Shown piece by piece: positions 27,900 through 36,349 of a DNA stretch of 64,000 nucleotides. The notes beneath the pieces were generated by a model. That model was not told the DNA's origin and ran no database searches. It was given only the letters and a program-made list of their open reading frames with translations. The stretch's first letter is position 1; the number at the start of each line of letters is the position of its first letter. The position numbers and the translations under genes are program-made. The stretch comes from Spirosoma sp. (GTDB lineage Bacteria > Bacteroidota > Bacteroidia > Cytophagales > Spirosomataceae): positions 62,001-126,000 of the forward strand of contig NZ_JAPLET010000020.1 of assembly GCF_026391055.1 (NCBI RefSeq), given 5' to 3'.

Positions 27900-28619
27900 A
27901 TGAAGCATTCAGTAGCAGTAATAATCGGTATTGTATTCAGTATCAGTGCTTGTAGTTCGTCGGATAAATTCGTCGAACAGGGTCGAAATTATTTAAAAGA
28001 GGGCAAATTTCGGGAGGCCGTGCAGGTTTTGAACCAGGCTATTGAGGCCGACGATAAAAATGTGGAAGCTTTTAACTCGCGGGGCGTGGCTTATTTTGAG
28101 CTAAAAGAGTACGCCAATGCCACGCTCGATTACGATCAGGCTATTAAACTGAAGCCCGATTTTTATCGACCCTATTACAATCGGGGTCTGTTGAAAGTTG
28201 CACAGAACGATCAGACTGGGGCTCTGAAAGACTATTCGGATGCCATTCGGCTTGTACCGGATACCAGTCGAAGTATCGGCGCTGAGCTTTACCTGAACCG
28301 GGGCCAATTGTTTGCCTCCCAAGGCCAGATTCAACCTGCCCTCACCGATTTTACGAAAGCCATTGAACTTAACTCCGAAAACTCGCTGGCGCTCTATAAT
28401 CGGGGTAATCTGCGCTTTCAGGAGAAAGATCTGGTTGGTGCCATTGCCGATTTCCAGCAGGCCGTTCAGGCTGATCCTAAATTCGGGAAAGCGTTTTACG
28501 GCCTTGGCATTGCTCAGGTTATCAATAATGAGCGTGAGAGTGCCTGCCTTAGTCTGAAACAAGCGCAAAATCTGGGGTATGCTGATGCGGCCAATGCAGT
28601 GGCAGAATACTGCAAATAG
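27900..28619 (+). CDS. Tetratricopeptide-repeat lipoprotein
   Basis: The N-terminus MKHSVAVIIGIVFSISACSS has a lipobox (SISAC), so it is a lipoprotein. The rest is a row of about six TPR units with the usual small and aromatic residues (AVQVLNQAIEADDKNVEAF, YANATLDYDQAIKLKPDF, ALTDFTKAIELN, AIADFQQAVQADPKFG). It is a protein-interaction scaffold of the cell envelope; no partner is evident. Transcribed divergently from the SRP RNA. Confidence 0.85.
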   Translation: MKHSVAVIIGIVFSISACSSSDKFVEQGRNYLKEGKFREAVQVLNQAIEADDKNVEAFNSRGVAYFELKEYANATLDYDQAIKLKPDFYRPYYNRGLLKVAQNDQTGALKDYSDAIRLVPDTSRSIGAELYLNRGQLFASQGQIQPALTDFTKAIELNSENSLALYNRGNLRFQEKDLVGAIADFQQAVQADPKFGKAFYGLGIAQVINNERESACLSLKQAQNLGYADAANAVAEYCK

Positions 28620-28731
28620 CCTGCAGGTCTCACCCCGACAAGTTAACATTTAGAAATTGGATCGTTCGGATTCAGTAAGTCCATCTGCCCGTGATCTTAT
28701 TCTACCGGATTATTCGCCTAACTACAAATCA

Positions 28732-29082
28732 ATGAAAAAGACCTTTGCTGTCATTTTTGGCCTGCTATTTGTCCTGTTCGCCGTTTTTCAATACAACGAC
28801 CCCGATCCCGAGGTCTGGATTCCAATTTATGGCTTTGCGGCCGTAGCTTGCTTCATGGCTTATTTCGGAGTAGGGAAATGGTGGTTTTTCGTGGCGATGG
28901 CCATCCTGTATATCGTAGCTGCCGTGTATCAATGGCCTCCCGTTTTTGAAGGATTCCTGTTCAGCGAAGTCGGGATGCGCAGTTTGAACATTGAAATGGC
29001 CCGCGAGGCCGGTGGGTTGGCTATTTGTGCAGCGGTTATGGCCGTTCTTGCGGTGCTCACGCGTCGGCCCATACACGCATGA
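28732..29082 (+). CDS. TMEM220-like small membrane protein
   Basis: About 116 aa with four hydrophobic segments (MKKTFAVIFGLLFVLFAVFQ; PIYGFAAVACFMAYFG; WWFFVAMAILYIVAAVYQW; AGGLAICAAVMAVLAVL) and the motif QYNDPDPEVWIPIYG that marks the TMEM220 family. Function unknown. The ATG at 28732 is preferred over an in-frame TTG at 28657 because the membrane segment starts there. Its TGA overlaps the ATG of the lyase gene by 4 bp (ATGA), so the two are coupled. Confidence 0.78.
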   Translation: MKKTFAVIFGLLFVLFAVFQYNDPDPEVWIPIYGFAAVACFMAYFGVGKWWFFVAMAILYIVAAVYQWPPVFEGFLFSEVGMRSLNIEMAREAGGLAICAAVMAVLAVLTRRPIHA

Positions 29083-29921
29083 AACTCATAGAATGTCCCC
29101 GCGATGCTATGCAGGGCCTTGGACATTTTGTGCCGACAGACCTCAAAATAAAGTATTTAAATACTTTATTGGCGGTTGGTTTCGACACACTTGACTTCGG
29201 GAGTTTCGTTTCGCCCAAAGCCATTCCGCAGATGCGCGACACCGCCGAGGTGTTAGCTGGCTTGACTGTAGCTGAGACAAAAACGAAATTGCTGGCTATT
29301 GTGGCAAACGTTCGCGGGGCCGAGCAGGCGCTTGCTTCCGGTCTTATTCACTACGTTGGTTTTCCACTGTCTGTTTCCGAAACGTTTCAGCAGCGCAATA
29401 CCAAAAAGTCGATAGCTGAGGCATTAACGGATATAGCCGCGATGCAGTCTCTCTGTGAAAAGGCAGGGAAAGAACTGGTTGTTTACCTGTCGATGGGCTT
29501 CGGAAACCCCTACGGCGATCCTTACAGCCCGGATCTGGTGAGTGAGTTTACCAGGCAGCTGGTGGAGCTAGGCGTTCGGATTGTGGCTCCCTCCGACACC
29601 GTAGGCTCATCGACGCCCGAGGCAATTGAAGTTTTGTTCAAACGCCTGATCGGTCAGTTTCCTGACGTTGAGTTTGGGGCACATCTGCACGCTCGGCCGG
29701 GCGATGCGCCTGCTAAAGTCAGAGCAGCGCTACGGGCAGGTGTCCGGCGCATAGACGGAGCACTGCGGGGATTTGGCGGCTGTCCAATGGCCACCGACCA
29801 GCTTACTGGCAATCTGCCAACGGAAGAGATTATTCAGACGCTGACTCAGGAAGGCCTTAGCCTGACAATCAATCAGGAAGCATTTCAGAAAGCTTTGACT
29901 TTATCGGCGGGTGTATTTTAG
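29079..29921 (+). CDS. Hydroxymethylglutaryl-CoA lyase family protein
   Basis: A DRE-TIM metallolyase of 280 aa. ECPRDAMQG at the start is the active-site metal/acid motif, and the C-terminal EFGAHLHARPGDAPAKV carries the conserved HxH metal ligands; GALRGFGGCPMATD contains the catalytic cysteine of the HMG-CoA lyase loop (GCP). It cleaves HMG-CoA to acetyl-CoA and acetoacetate, in leucine catabolism. The start at 29079 is set by homology and the ATGA overlap with the upstream gene; a longer frame to 29025 lies inside that gene. Confidence 0.9.
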   Translation: MKLIECPRDAMQGLGHFVPTDLKIKYLNTLLAVGFDTLDFGSFVSPKAIPQMRDTAEVLAGLTVAETKTKLLAIVANVRGAEQALASGLIHYVGFPLSVSETFQQRNTKKSIAEALTDIAAMQSLCEKAGKELVVYLSMGFGNPYGDPYSPDLVSEFTRQLVELGVRIVAPSDTVGSSTPEAIEVLFKRLIGQFPDVEFGAHLHARPGDAPAKVRAALRAGVRRIDGALRGFGGCPMATDQLTGNLPTEEIIQTLTQEGLSLTINQEAFQKALTLSAGVF

Positions 29922-29928
29922 GCTTTAG

Positions 29929-29985
29929 GTAAGGACGTGAAACATAGGGTTAAACTTCTTAAGTTACTAGGCCCCACGTCCTTAC
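29929..29985. terminator. Inverted repeat between convergent genes
   Basis: GTAAGGACGTG (29929-29939) and CACGTCCTTAC (29975-29985) are exact reverse complements around a 35-nt loop, between the lyase gene and the convergent membrane-anchored gene. No T run, so termination is only likely. Confidence 0.45.
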
Positions 29986-29992
29986 TACAAGG

Positions 29993-30517
29993 CTACATAA
30001 ACATCACCTGAATCTCTTCTTTTACGGATTTCAGGGCTTCGTAGGTCGGTTGCCTGTCTTGTTGAATAATTCGCTCGAAGATCCGCTTGGAGAGTTCGAG
30101 GGCGGGCGCATCGGGACGAGTGTCGCCGGATGCCTGGTTGATCAATATCGTCACGTCGTTCATGGCCGCCTGAATCTGGTCCCAGGTGATCTGGCTCATA
30201 TACACCTGCTGCGACAGGTTATGATTGTACTCATCTCTGATTTCCTGCAAAAGCCGTTGCTGAAGTTCCAGCACTGTGGTCGAACTCCCCCCCAAACGCA
30301 GTAATAAATTGTTGGGGCTGATACGCTCCAGAAACAGAACCATTCGTTCGTAGGCTTGCAAGCGTATGGGTACCACCGTTTCAGTGTACTTATTTTTAAC
30401 CTCAAACTGGTAGCGACTGGCTTCGCGTTCCAGTAATAGTTTGACGGTCAAATACATGCCGTATAACACCAGTCCGGCGGGTACTATCAACTTTAAGAAA
30501 TCACTCAATAGGTCCAT
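29993..30517 (-). CDS. Membrane-anchored protein of unknown function
   Basis: About 174 aa with one N-terminal membrane helix (LLSDFLKLIVPAGLVLYGMYLTV), then a charged helical cytoplasmic part with LRLQAYERMVLFLERI-like helices. It resembles a family of conserved hypothetical proteins in Bacteroidetes; I do not recognise a function. The ATG at 30517 is taken as start; an in-frame TTG at 30526 would add three residues. It diverges from the HesB-like gene. Confidence 0.72.
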   Translation of the reverse strand: MDLLSDFLKLIVPAGLVLYGMYLTVKLLLEREASRYQFEVKNKYTETVVPIRLQAYERMVLFLERISPNNLLLRLGGSSTTVLELQQRLLQEIRDEYNHNLSQQVYMSQITWDQIQAAMNDVTILINQASGDTRPDAPALELSKRIFERIIQQDRQPTYEALKSVKEEIQVMFM

Positions 30518-30624
30518 AAAAGGCAAACGTGTTTAGCGGAAAAAGGTAATTTTACAGTAGTCAATCATTCATTCCTTGTCAACCAGCCAGCCGGTTGAAG
30601 AGGTTCGTTTACTCGTTCACAAAC

Positions 30625-30903
30625 ATGCTCGATAATCCTGTTACTGTTAAGCCGGAAGCGCGTCAGCAAATTCAGGACACACTACGTGCCAATAAAATTC
30701 CGGGTGAATACGGCTTACGCGTTGGCGTTCGGGGCGGAGGCTGCGGCTCATCCTGGCTGCTTGGCTTTGATATTCCCGGCCCTTCCGACGAAGTCTATAA
30801 CGTAGAAGGTGTACAGGTCATTATCGACCGCAAACATTTGCTCTACGTGCTGGGGGTACAAATTGGTTACGAGCCAGGCGGCTTCACCGTCGAAAAGAGC
30901 TAA
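30625..30903 (+). CDS. HesB/IscA-like protein lacking the C-terminal cysteine pair
   Basis: At 92 aa it has the HesB/IscA fold pattern: VKPEARQQIQDTL at the start, RVGVRGGGCGSS with the first conserved cysteine (C40), and VIIDRKHLLYVLGVQIGYE. The usual C-terminal CGCGxSF motif is absent; the protein ends GGFTVEKS. Classical A-type carriers use three cysteines to hold an Fe-S cluster, so this variant probably cannot do so in the same way. The ATG at 30625 is preferred to an in-frame TTG at 30595. It lies 112 bp upstream of the histidine kinase. Confidence 0.8.
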   Translation: MLDNPVTVKPEARQQIQDTLRANKIPGEYGLRVGVRGGGCGSSWLLGFDIPGPSDEVYNVEGVQVIIDRKHLLYVLGVQIGYEPGGFTVEKS

Positions 30904-31015
30904 ACTACTAATTTGCATACCGAACAATGCACCAGATAATACCATACAAACGACCGTTGTTTTAATTCTGGCATGATTTTAGGATTGTTTCTTCTAAAGA
31001 CAATTTCGCCATTTT

Positions 31016-34000
31016 GTGAAGCGCATAGAAGAACATATTTTTTTGCTGTTAGCCATACTGGCTGTCACGTTATCTATTGTGTTCTTCCTGCTGCTGGAGC
31101 AAAACGCGCCCGGAGCTACTGACGAGCAGTATTTGAGTTCTGTTCAGCAACGTGTAAAGGAGGAATTGCAGGTTAGCGCCAGTGAACTCGACAGCATAAC
31201 CACGTTGCTGAAGCGAAAGCATAATCCCACCTTTGCCGCCCTTTGCCAACCAACCAAGTATCCATACTTTGTCTTTCGGAACAAGCAGCTTATTTACTGG
31301 GCCGATCACCGCTTTGTGCCGGATTATGCCCGGCTTGCACCAGTCACGAAACCGACACTCGTAGACTTCGGAAAAGAGCGCTATATCGTTAGCCACCAGC
31401 GCGTTGCTGACGGGGCTGACGAACTTGACGTTTACTCCCTGATTACGATCTACCGGTATTACCACAGCAACAACGCCTATTTACAGTCGAGTTATAATCC
31501 TGATATTTTTTCGCTCGATCCGGCGTCTATTTCGGACAAGCGGTTGAGTACGTATCAAACGATTTATAGTAACGCTTCCGATTTTTTGTTCTCAGTCGTT
31601 CCGCCTAAAGTCGATGCGTATCGTAATCATTCTACTCCTGTCAATACCGTTATACTAGCCACGCTGGCGGTGATTTTTTTTGGCCTATACGTTATTCAGC
31701 TAATGATACGGCTAAGGCGCAAACGCAGGTATGAGTTAGGGTTCATCTGCCTTGCCGCTTATTTAGTACTACTTAGGGCGGTCATGCTTTATTTTGGCGT
31801 ACCCTTTCTATTTTTTGAAACAGACCTCTTCAACCCTAAATTTTACGCATCTTCCGTGATGGTCCCTTCGCTGGGCGATTTGCTGTTGAATGCACTTGTT
31901 ATTGCCACACTTGTATTTTACTGGGTCCGGAATTACTACCGTTCTCATAGCTATGCGTATTTGATACAACTGCCAGCTGGCTCCAGAATGCTTGTGTCAA
32001 TAGTGTGTGTTATTGCGAGCTACGGGGTCTTTACGGTATGCTGTGTGGAACTCAATAACATATACGAAAAATCGCAGTTTACCCTCGACATTACCCTCAA
32101 CATTCACTTCTCGTTTCTTAAAATTGTTTGCCTGATTGTTTTCATCACCGTATCGTTTATCTACTTTTTAACGACTCATCTGCTGGCAAGTCTGTTTTTA
32201 CGCTACAATGGGGTAAAACGAATAGGAATGGGTGTTCTGCTGATTTTAGTTGGTACACTTATTACTTGCGGTCTGTGGTTTGCCTTCGGCTTACCGCTTG
32301 AGAGCATCACTCTACTCAATGGGGCTTATTTCCTGCTTGTTTACGTCAGTCAGTTTACCAAGACACTCTATACATTTCGGTATAAAACATCCATCTACCT
32401 GTTTATGGCGGCCTTTGTTTGCGCCGTAATGACAGCCTATGTGGTTTATAATCAGGAGATAAAAAAGCAGCTGATACATGAGCAGGAGTTTGCTGCTCAG
32501 CTTTTGGCCGAAAATGATGAATTCGGGGAGTTCCTGATGACGAAAGCCCAGGAGTCTATTCAGCGCGATGCCGATATTGGCCGGGCATTGCAAATCGACA
32601 CTGTGCTCGTGCGTGAACGAATTCAGCAGCGGGTTAAAAGCCAGCACCTTGACAAATACTTTGACAAGTATGATATTGAAGTATTCTCTTTCCGGGCCAA
32701 TGGTCATCCGCTCGACATCAGCCCAAATGCCGCTTCGCTAGAGACGTTTACGAAACGCTATCAGAAGGAGTCTTATCAGACAGAACACCCTGGCATTTAC
32801 TTTATTAATGAAGTCAGTAATCAGTTCGTGAAGCAGTACGTGTGCTTTATTGCCATACGGCTACCGGAACTGCAATCGGCTTCTGGCGAAAATAGAGCAG
32901 GCTTTGCTCATGATACCCTGGGGTATGTCATGTTGGATCTGCGTCTGCGCAACGAGCGCCCGAAAAGTGTTTACCCTGAACTGTTGATTGATAGTAGGTT
33001 TATTCAAAGCGCAGATACGCAGGATTATAGTTATGCTTTTTTTAGTGGCCCTGTGTCCGGAAGTTATTCGCAGGGGCAGACACAACGGCACAAACGCCTG
33101 TTTAGTACAGGCAGTTATAATTATGACCGGAAACTGGATTTGTCTCTGCTGGACAATATGGCATTATTTGTGAACGGTGTGTTGAGCAATGGTTATCTGC
33201 ATGTTGCCCAGCGAAGCCAGGATGGCCGAATCGTGGTCGTGTCGTCGGCAGAGTATCCATTCCGGAATATATTCTCCAATTTTTCCTTCCTGTATCTGCT
33301 GCTGGTACTTACAGTTATTATTGTTATTCTGGGCTATGCTGTTAATTATGGTTTTTCCCAATTCAGCATTAATTACTCGACCCGAATTCAGATCCTGCTG
33401 AATGTGGCCTTTTTTCTGCCGCTGCTGTTTGTGATTGTCATTATTGTGAAGGTGATTAATTCTAACTACATCGCCAACCAGGAAAGTGCCTACATCAGTA
33501 ATACGCGCAATATAGCGGCCAATTTCCTGACCTATCTGGATGAGCATGTCAATGCAAAAAAACGGAGCAAAGCATCGATGGAGGAGGAGTTAGGGAAAAT
33601 TGCCCGCGACGCTGACATTAATATCACCCTTTTCGATACACGTGGCCATTTGTACACCTCCACCCGCCCGATCATTTACGAAAGTGGTTACCTATCTAAA
33701 TACATCAATCCGGAGGCTTACAAGCATATTATCGAAGACAAGGAAAACGAGCGTTTGCTGAACGAATCGTTGGGTGACACACAATACCGGACGGCTTATG
33801 CCGGTATCAAATCATACGACGGGCGACTGCTTGGAGTATTAAGTATTCCCTATTTTTATGCCCGTCCCGAACTCGACCATCAAATTATTGAAGTTGTCGC
33901 ATCTGCATTAAGCATTTTTACCGGCCTTTTCCTGTTTTTTCTTGTCCTGTCTTATTTCGCATCGCACGTATTGACAAAGCCACTCCGGTTGCTGACCCAG

Positions 34001-34864
34001 AAAATCAGGAAAACAAATCTTGAACTGCCCAACGACCCCTTACCTTGGCAATCGGATGATGAGATCGGTTTATTAATTCGGGAATATAACCGGATGCTGG
34101 TCAAGCTGGAAGAAAGTAAGCAGGCGCTGGCACAGAATGAAAAACAATCGGCATGGCGGGAAATGGCCAAACAGGTAGCCCATGAAATCAAGAACCCACT
34201 CACACCAATGAAGCTGACGCTGCAACATTTGCAACGGACACTGCCGGGGGGGAATGAGTCGGGGAATGCAAACGATCCTGCCCGCCGAATTATGCTTCGG
34301 GCGTTTGACTCACTTCTGGACCAGATTGATAATTTGAGTGATATTGCTACCTCGTTCTCTGAATTTGCCAAGATGCCCCTGCCCAAAAAAGAGGTGTTTG
34401 AGGTAACAAATGTATTCAACAAAACGGCTGACTTATACGCTGATGACAAGCGGATTTCGCTTCAGCGGGAAATTACGAACGGGCCCGTTATGGCAGTTGG
34501 TGACCGGCAGATGATTGGTCGTATTCTAACCAATTTACTCATCAATGCCATTCAATCGGTTCCGGTGGATCGTAGACCTATAATTGGCCTCAAATTGTTT
34601 GTCAATGCCGACAACGTTCAGATCGAAATTCACGACAATGGGGCCGGCATACCAGAGTCGATCCGAAGCAAGGTGTTTCTGCCGAATTTCAGTACGAAAC
34701 GGGACGGTTCAGGCCTGGGTCTGGCTATTGCCAAGCGTGGTGTTGAACACGCCGGAGGTACTATATGGTTCGAAACAACTGAGGATACAGGCACATCGTT
34801 TTTTATATCACTGCCATTAGCAGGGGTTCCGGGGCCTCTGGTAGGAGAGTCTGTAAATTTTTAG
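31016..34864 (+). CDS. Very large membrane sensor histidine kinase (NtrY-like core)
   Basis: 1282 aa. A first membrane helix (~8-28) and an extracytoplasmic region (~30-200) are followed by a block of seven or so membrane helices (~205-480), a second large extracytoplasmic region, another helix (~760), and a further sensor loop before a helix at ~965-985. Then come a HAMP-like linker, the dimerisation/phospho-acceptor helix with H1056 in QVAHEIKNPLTPM, and an ATPase domain with NLLINAIQS, DNGAGIP, NFSTK and GSGLGLAIAK. The H-box is of NtrB/NtrY type. It starts with GTG. No response regulator is adjacent, so its partner is unknown. Confidence 0.87.
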   Translation: MKRIEEHIFLLLAILAVTLSIVFFLLLEQNAPGATDEQYLSSVQQRVKEELQVSASELDSITTLLKRKHNPTFAALCQPTKYPYFVFRNKQLIYWADHRFVPDYARLAPVTKPTLVDFGKERYIVSHQRVADGADELDVYSLITIYRYYHSNNAYLQSSYNPDIFSLDPASISDKRLSTYQTIYSNASDFLFSVVPPKVDAYRNHSTPVNTVILATLAVIFFGLYVIQLMIRLRRKRRYELGFICLAAYLVLLRAVMLYFGVPFLFFETDLFNPKFYASSVMVPSLGDLLLNALVIATLVFYWVRNYYRSHSYAYLIQLPAGSRMLVSIVCVIASYGVFTVCCVELNNIYEKSQFTLDITLNIHFSFLKIVCLIVFITVSFIYFLTTHLLASLFLRYNGVKRIGMGVLLILVGTLITCGLWFAFGLPLESITLLNGAYFLLVYVSQFTKTLYTFRYKTSIYLFMAAFVCAVMTAYVVYNQEIKKQLIHEQEFAAQLLAENDEFGEFLMTKAQESIQRDADIGRALQIDTVLVRERIQQRVKSQHLDKYFDKYDIEVFSFRANGHPLDISPNAASLETFTKRYQKESYQTEHPGIYFINEVSNQFVKQYVCFIAIRLPELQSASGENRAGFAHDTLGYVMLDLRLRNERPKSVYPELLIDSRFIQSADTQDYSYAFFSGPVSGSYSQGQTQRHKRLFSTGSYNYDRKLDLSLLDNMALFVNGVLSNGYLHVAQRSQDGRIVVVSSAEYPFRNIFSNFSFLYLLLVLTVIIVILGYAVNYGFSQFSINYSTRIQILLNVAFFLPLLFVIVIIVKVINSNYIANQESAYISNTRNIAANFLTYLDEHVNAKKRSKASMEEELGKIARDADINITLFDTRGHLYTSTRPIIYESGYLSKYINPEAYKHIIEDKENERLLNESLGDTQYRTAYAGIKSYDGRLLGVLSIPYFYARPELDHQIIEVVASALSIFTGLFLFFLVLSYFASHVLTKPLRLLTQKIRKTNLELPNDPLPWQSDDEIGLLIREYNRMLVKLEESKQALAQNEKQSAWREMAKQVAHEIKNPLTPMKLTLQHLQRTLPGGNESGNANDPARRIMLRAFDSLLDQIDNLSDIATSFSEFAKMPLPKKEVFEVTNVFNKTADLYADDKRISLQREITNGPVMAVGDRQMIGRILTNLLINAIQSVPVDRRPIIGLKLFVNADNVQIEIHDNGAGIPESIRSKVFLPNFSTKRDGSGLGLAIAKRGVEHAGGTIWFETTEDTGTSFFISLPLAGVPGPLVGESVNF

Positions 34865-34912
34865 ATCAGCGGACTAGTCTACCGGAGGTTGTTAATCGGA
34901 ATGATTATCTGT

Positions 34913-35506
34913 TTAGTCGAGCGTAACGTGTTTCCAATTCTCGCCCGACCGAATACGATTGAGTTGCGTGTGTGTAATGCCAAACTGCTTGGCAATCATT
35001 TTCAGGCGATTTTTATCGTTCAGCAACAGCTTCTTAATAATTCGGACTTTGCTTTCTGTAAGCTTGTAATTGCGCGTTTGGCGGGGCAACTGCCTGTTCT
35101 TAAGGTTAGGATTGTTTCGATTGTGCTCAATCATTTCATCCTTCGTCACCCAGCGCAGGTTTAAGTGGTAGTTGTTCAGCTTATCGTGATCCAGGTGGAT
35201 GACAAATACCTGATCGGCCTTATCCTGCTTAACGAAATGTTCGGCTACTAATTTGTGAACATAACGGTTGAGCGTTTTTCCGGCCGAGCGAATATTCAGT
35301 GACCGGTATCCTTGAATTACCGAACCTTTAATAAATTTCCCGGTGGGCTGGCTGGCCTGTATGCCTGCTCTTGTTGCTGAAGCTGACTGAAAGCTACGCA
35401 ACCGTCCATAATTGGAGACTTCATAATGAGGTGGATTCTCAACGCCCTCAAACACAATCGGTACCCACTTCTCATTCCAAAAACTCTGGCTCTCCCTGGC
35501 ATTCAT
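34913..35506 (-). CDS. NUMOD4/HNH endonuclease with C-terminal DNA-binding helix
   Basis: The N-terminal NUMOD4 segment (EKWVPIVFEG, YEVSNYGRLRSF) is followed by an HNH nuclease core: VHKLVAEHFV, VIHLDHDKLNNYHLNLRWVT (the D-H-x-x-x-N pattern) and the following N residues. The C-terminal part KLTESKVRIIKKLLL with AKQFGITHTQLNRIRSG is a helix-turn-helix. This architecture belongs to homing-endonuclease-like proteins of phage and mobile introns; here it stands alone between housekeeping genes with no intron or prophage around it. Confidence 0.85.
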   Translation of the reverse strand: MNARESQSFWNEKWVPIVFEGVENPPHYEVSNYGRLRSFQSASATRAGIQASQPTGKFIKGSVIQGYRSLNIRSAGKTLNRYVHKLVAEHFVKQDKADQVFVIHLDHDKLNNYHLNLRWVTKDEMIEHNRNNPNLKNRQLPRQTRNYKLTESKVRIIKKLLLNDKNRLKMIAKQFGITHTQLNRIRSGENWKHVTLD

Positions 35507-35883
35507 GAATGAAGCAAATTTTAAGCGTAATTAATGTCTCAAACATATTGCTGCCTGTCTAAAGATACGGCAGACAAGTTTAAGGTTATACTAATCAACT
35601 GTTTGATTATCAGGTAACAATGTGCTACTGTGTCTGATTCATACAGGTAAATAGGATGTTATTGAAATTTAAACCAGAATAAACTAAAATGGTTACCTAT
35701 TTCTCGAATTCCCCTGCTTTTTGTACAAAAAATAAGGGAAAATGCGAATAGATTACAGGCAATTCAGTAACGAACGTACACCTGTTTTAGCATAGACTGG
35801 CAAAGGCTGAAACAGGCAAAGCCACTTCTTTGTTAAGAAAAATAGTCAGGCATACTATACGCTGATCATGCTGACTTGAAGAT
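35507..35883. other. Intergenic region without recognised gene
   Basis: 377 bp of AT-rich DNA upstream of two divergent genes. It has small dyads (a TTTTTGTACAAAAA palindrome near 35720 and a CTGCC/GGCAG pair near 35550) but no clear TAnnTTTG box next to either start and no coding frame. Confidence 0.4.
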
Positions 35884-36255
35884 ATGGATACAAGCTTGAA
35901 GAAAACCCTGATTGTAGGCGCTACTGAAAAAGCAGGCCGTTACGCCAATCTGGCCGCCTATCGGCTGCTTCGACATGGGTTCGATATAGCGCTGGTTGGC
36001 TTAAAAGAGGGGCAAATAGAAGGGCGCCCGATTCAGGTAGGCCAACCTGCTCTGGAAGACATCGATACCGTGACAATGTACGTTGGGCCTCAAAATCAGC
36101 CACCTTTGTATGAGTACATTAAACGTCTCAAGCCCCGACGGGTTATTTTTAATCCTGGTGCAGAAAATCCGGAATTTGAACGACAGCTAAAAGCCGAAGG
36201 CATAGAGCCAATTGAGGCCTGTACGCTGGTTATGTTATCAGTAGGGACATATTGA
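35884..36255 (+). CDS. CoA-binding domain protein (YccU type)
   Basis: A 123-aa Rossmann-fold protein: TLIVGATEKAGRYANLAAYRL at the start corresponds to the nucleotide loop of CoA_binding proteins, and PRRVIFNPGAENPEFERQL is the second conserved segment. It probably binds CoA or acyl-CoA; no enzymatic activity is known for the stand-alone family. Converges with the FabH-like gene across an inverted repeat. Confidence 0.8.
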   Translation: MDTSLKKTLIVGATEKAGRYANLAAYRLLRHGFDIALVGLKEGQIEGRPIQVGQPALEDIDTVTMYVGPQNQPPLYEYIKRLKPRRVIFNPGAENPEFERQLKAEGIEPIEACTLVMLSVGTY

Positions 36256-36256
36256 G

Positions 36257-36347
36257 GTGGTGGAATAGTGCAGTAAGTAGTTGGTCGAGTAAGTGCAGTA
36301 GTAACCAACCTCCTCTTGACTCCTTTACTTATTGCACTACTCCACCA
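36257..36347. repeat. Imperfect inverted repeat between convergent genes
   Basis: GGTGGAATAGTGCAGTAAGTA on the left pairs with TACTTATTGCACTACTCCACC on the right (two mismatches), with a long, itself partly symmetric loop. It begins 2 bp after the CoA-binding gene stop. Probably part of the same hairpin class as elsewhere in the window. Confidence 0.5.
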
Positions 36348-36349
36348 GT

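Noticed and set aside
31016..34864. Histidine kinase as PorY, partner of PorX
   Set aside because: PorY is a much shorter protein, and the sensor region here is far larger and different; only genome-wide evidence could support the pairing.
34913..35506. Prophage or intron remnant around the HNH gene
   Set aside because: No phage, integrase or intron features are seen on either side; the gene stands alone.
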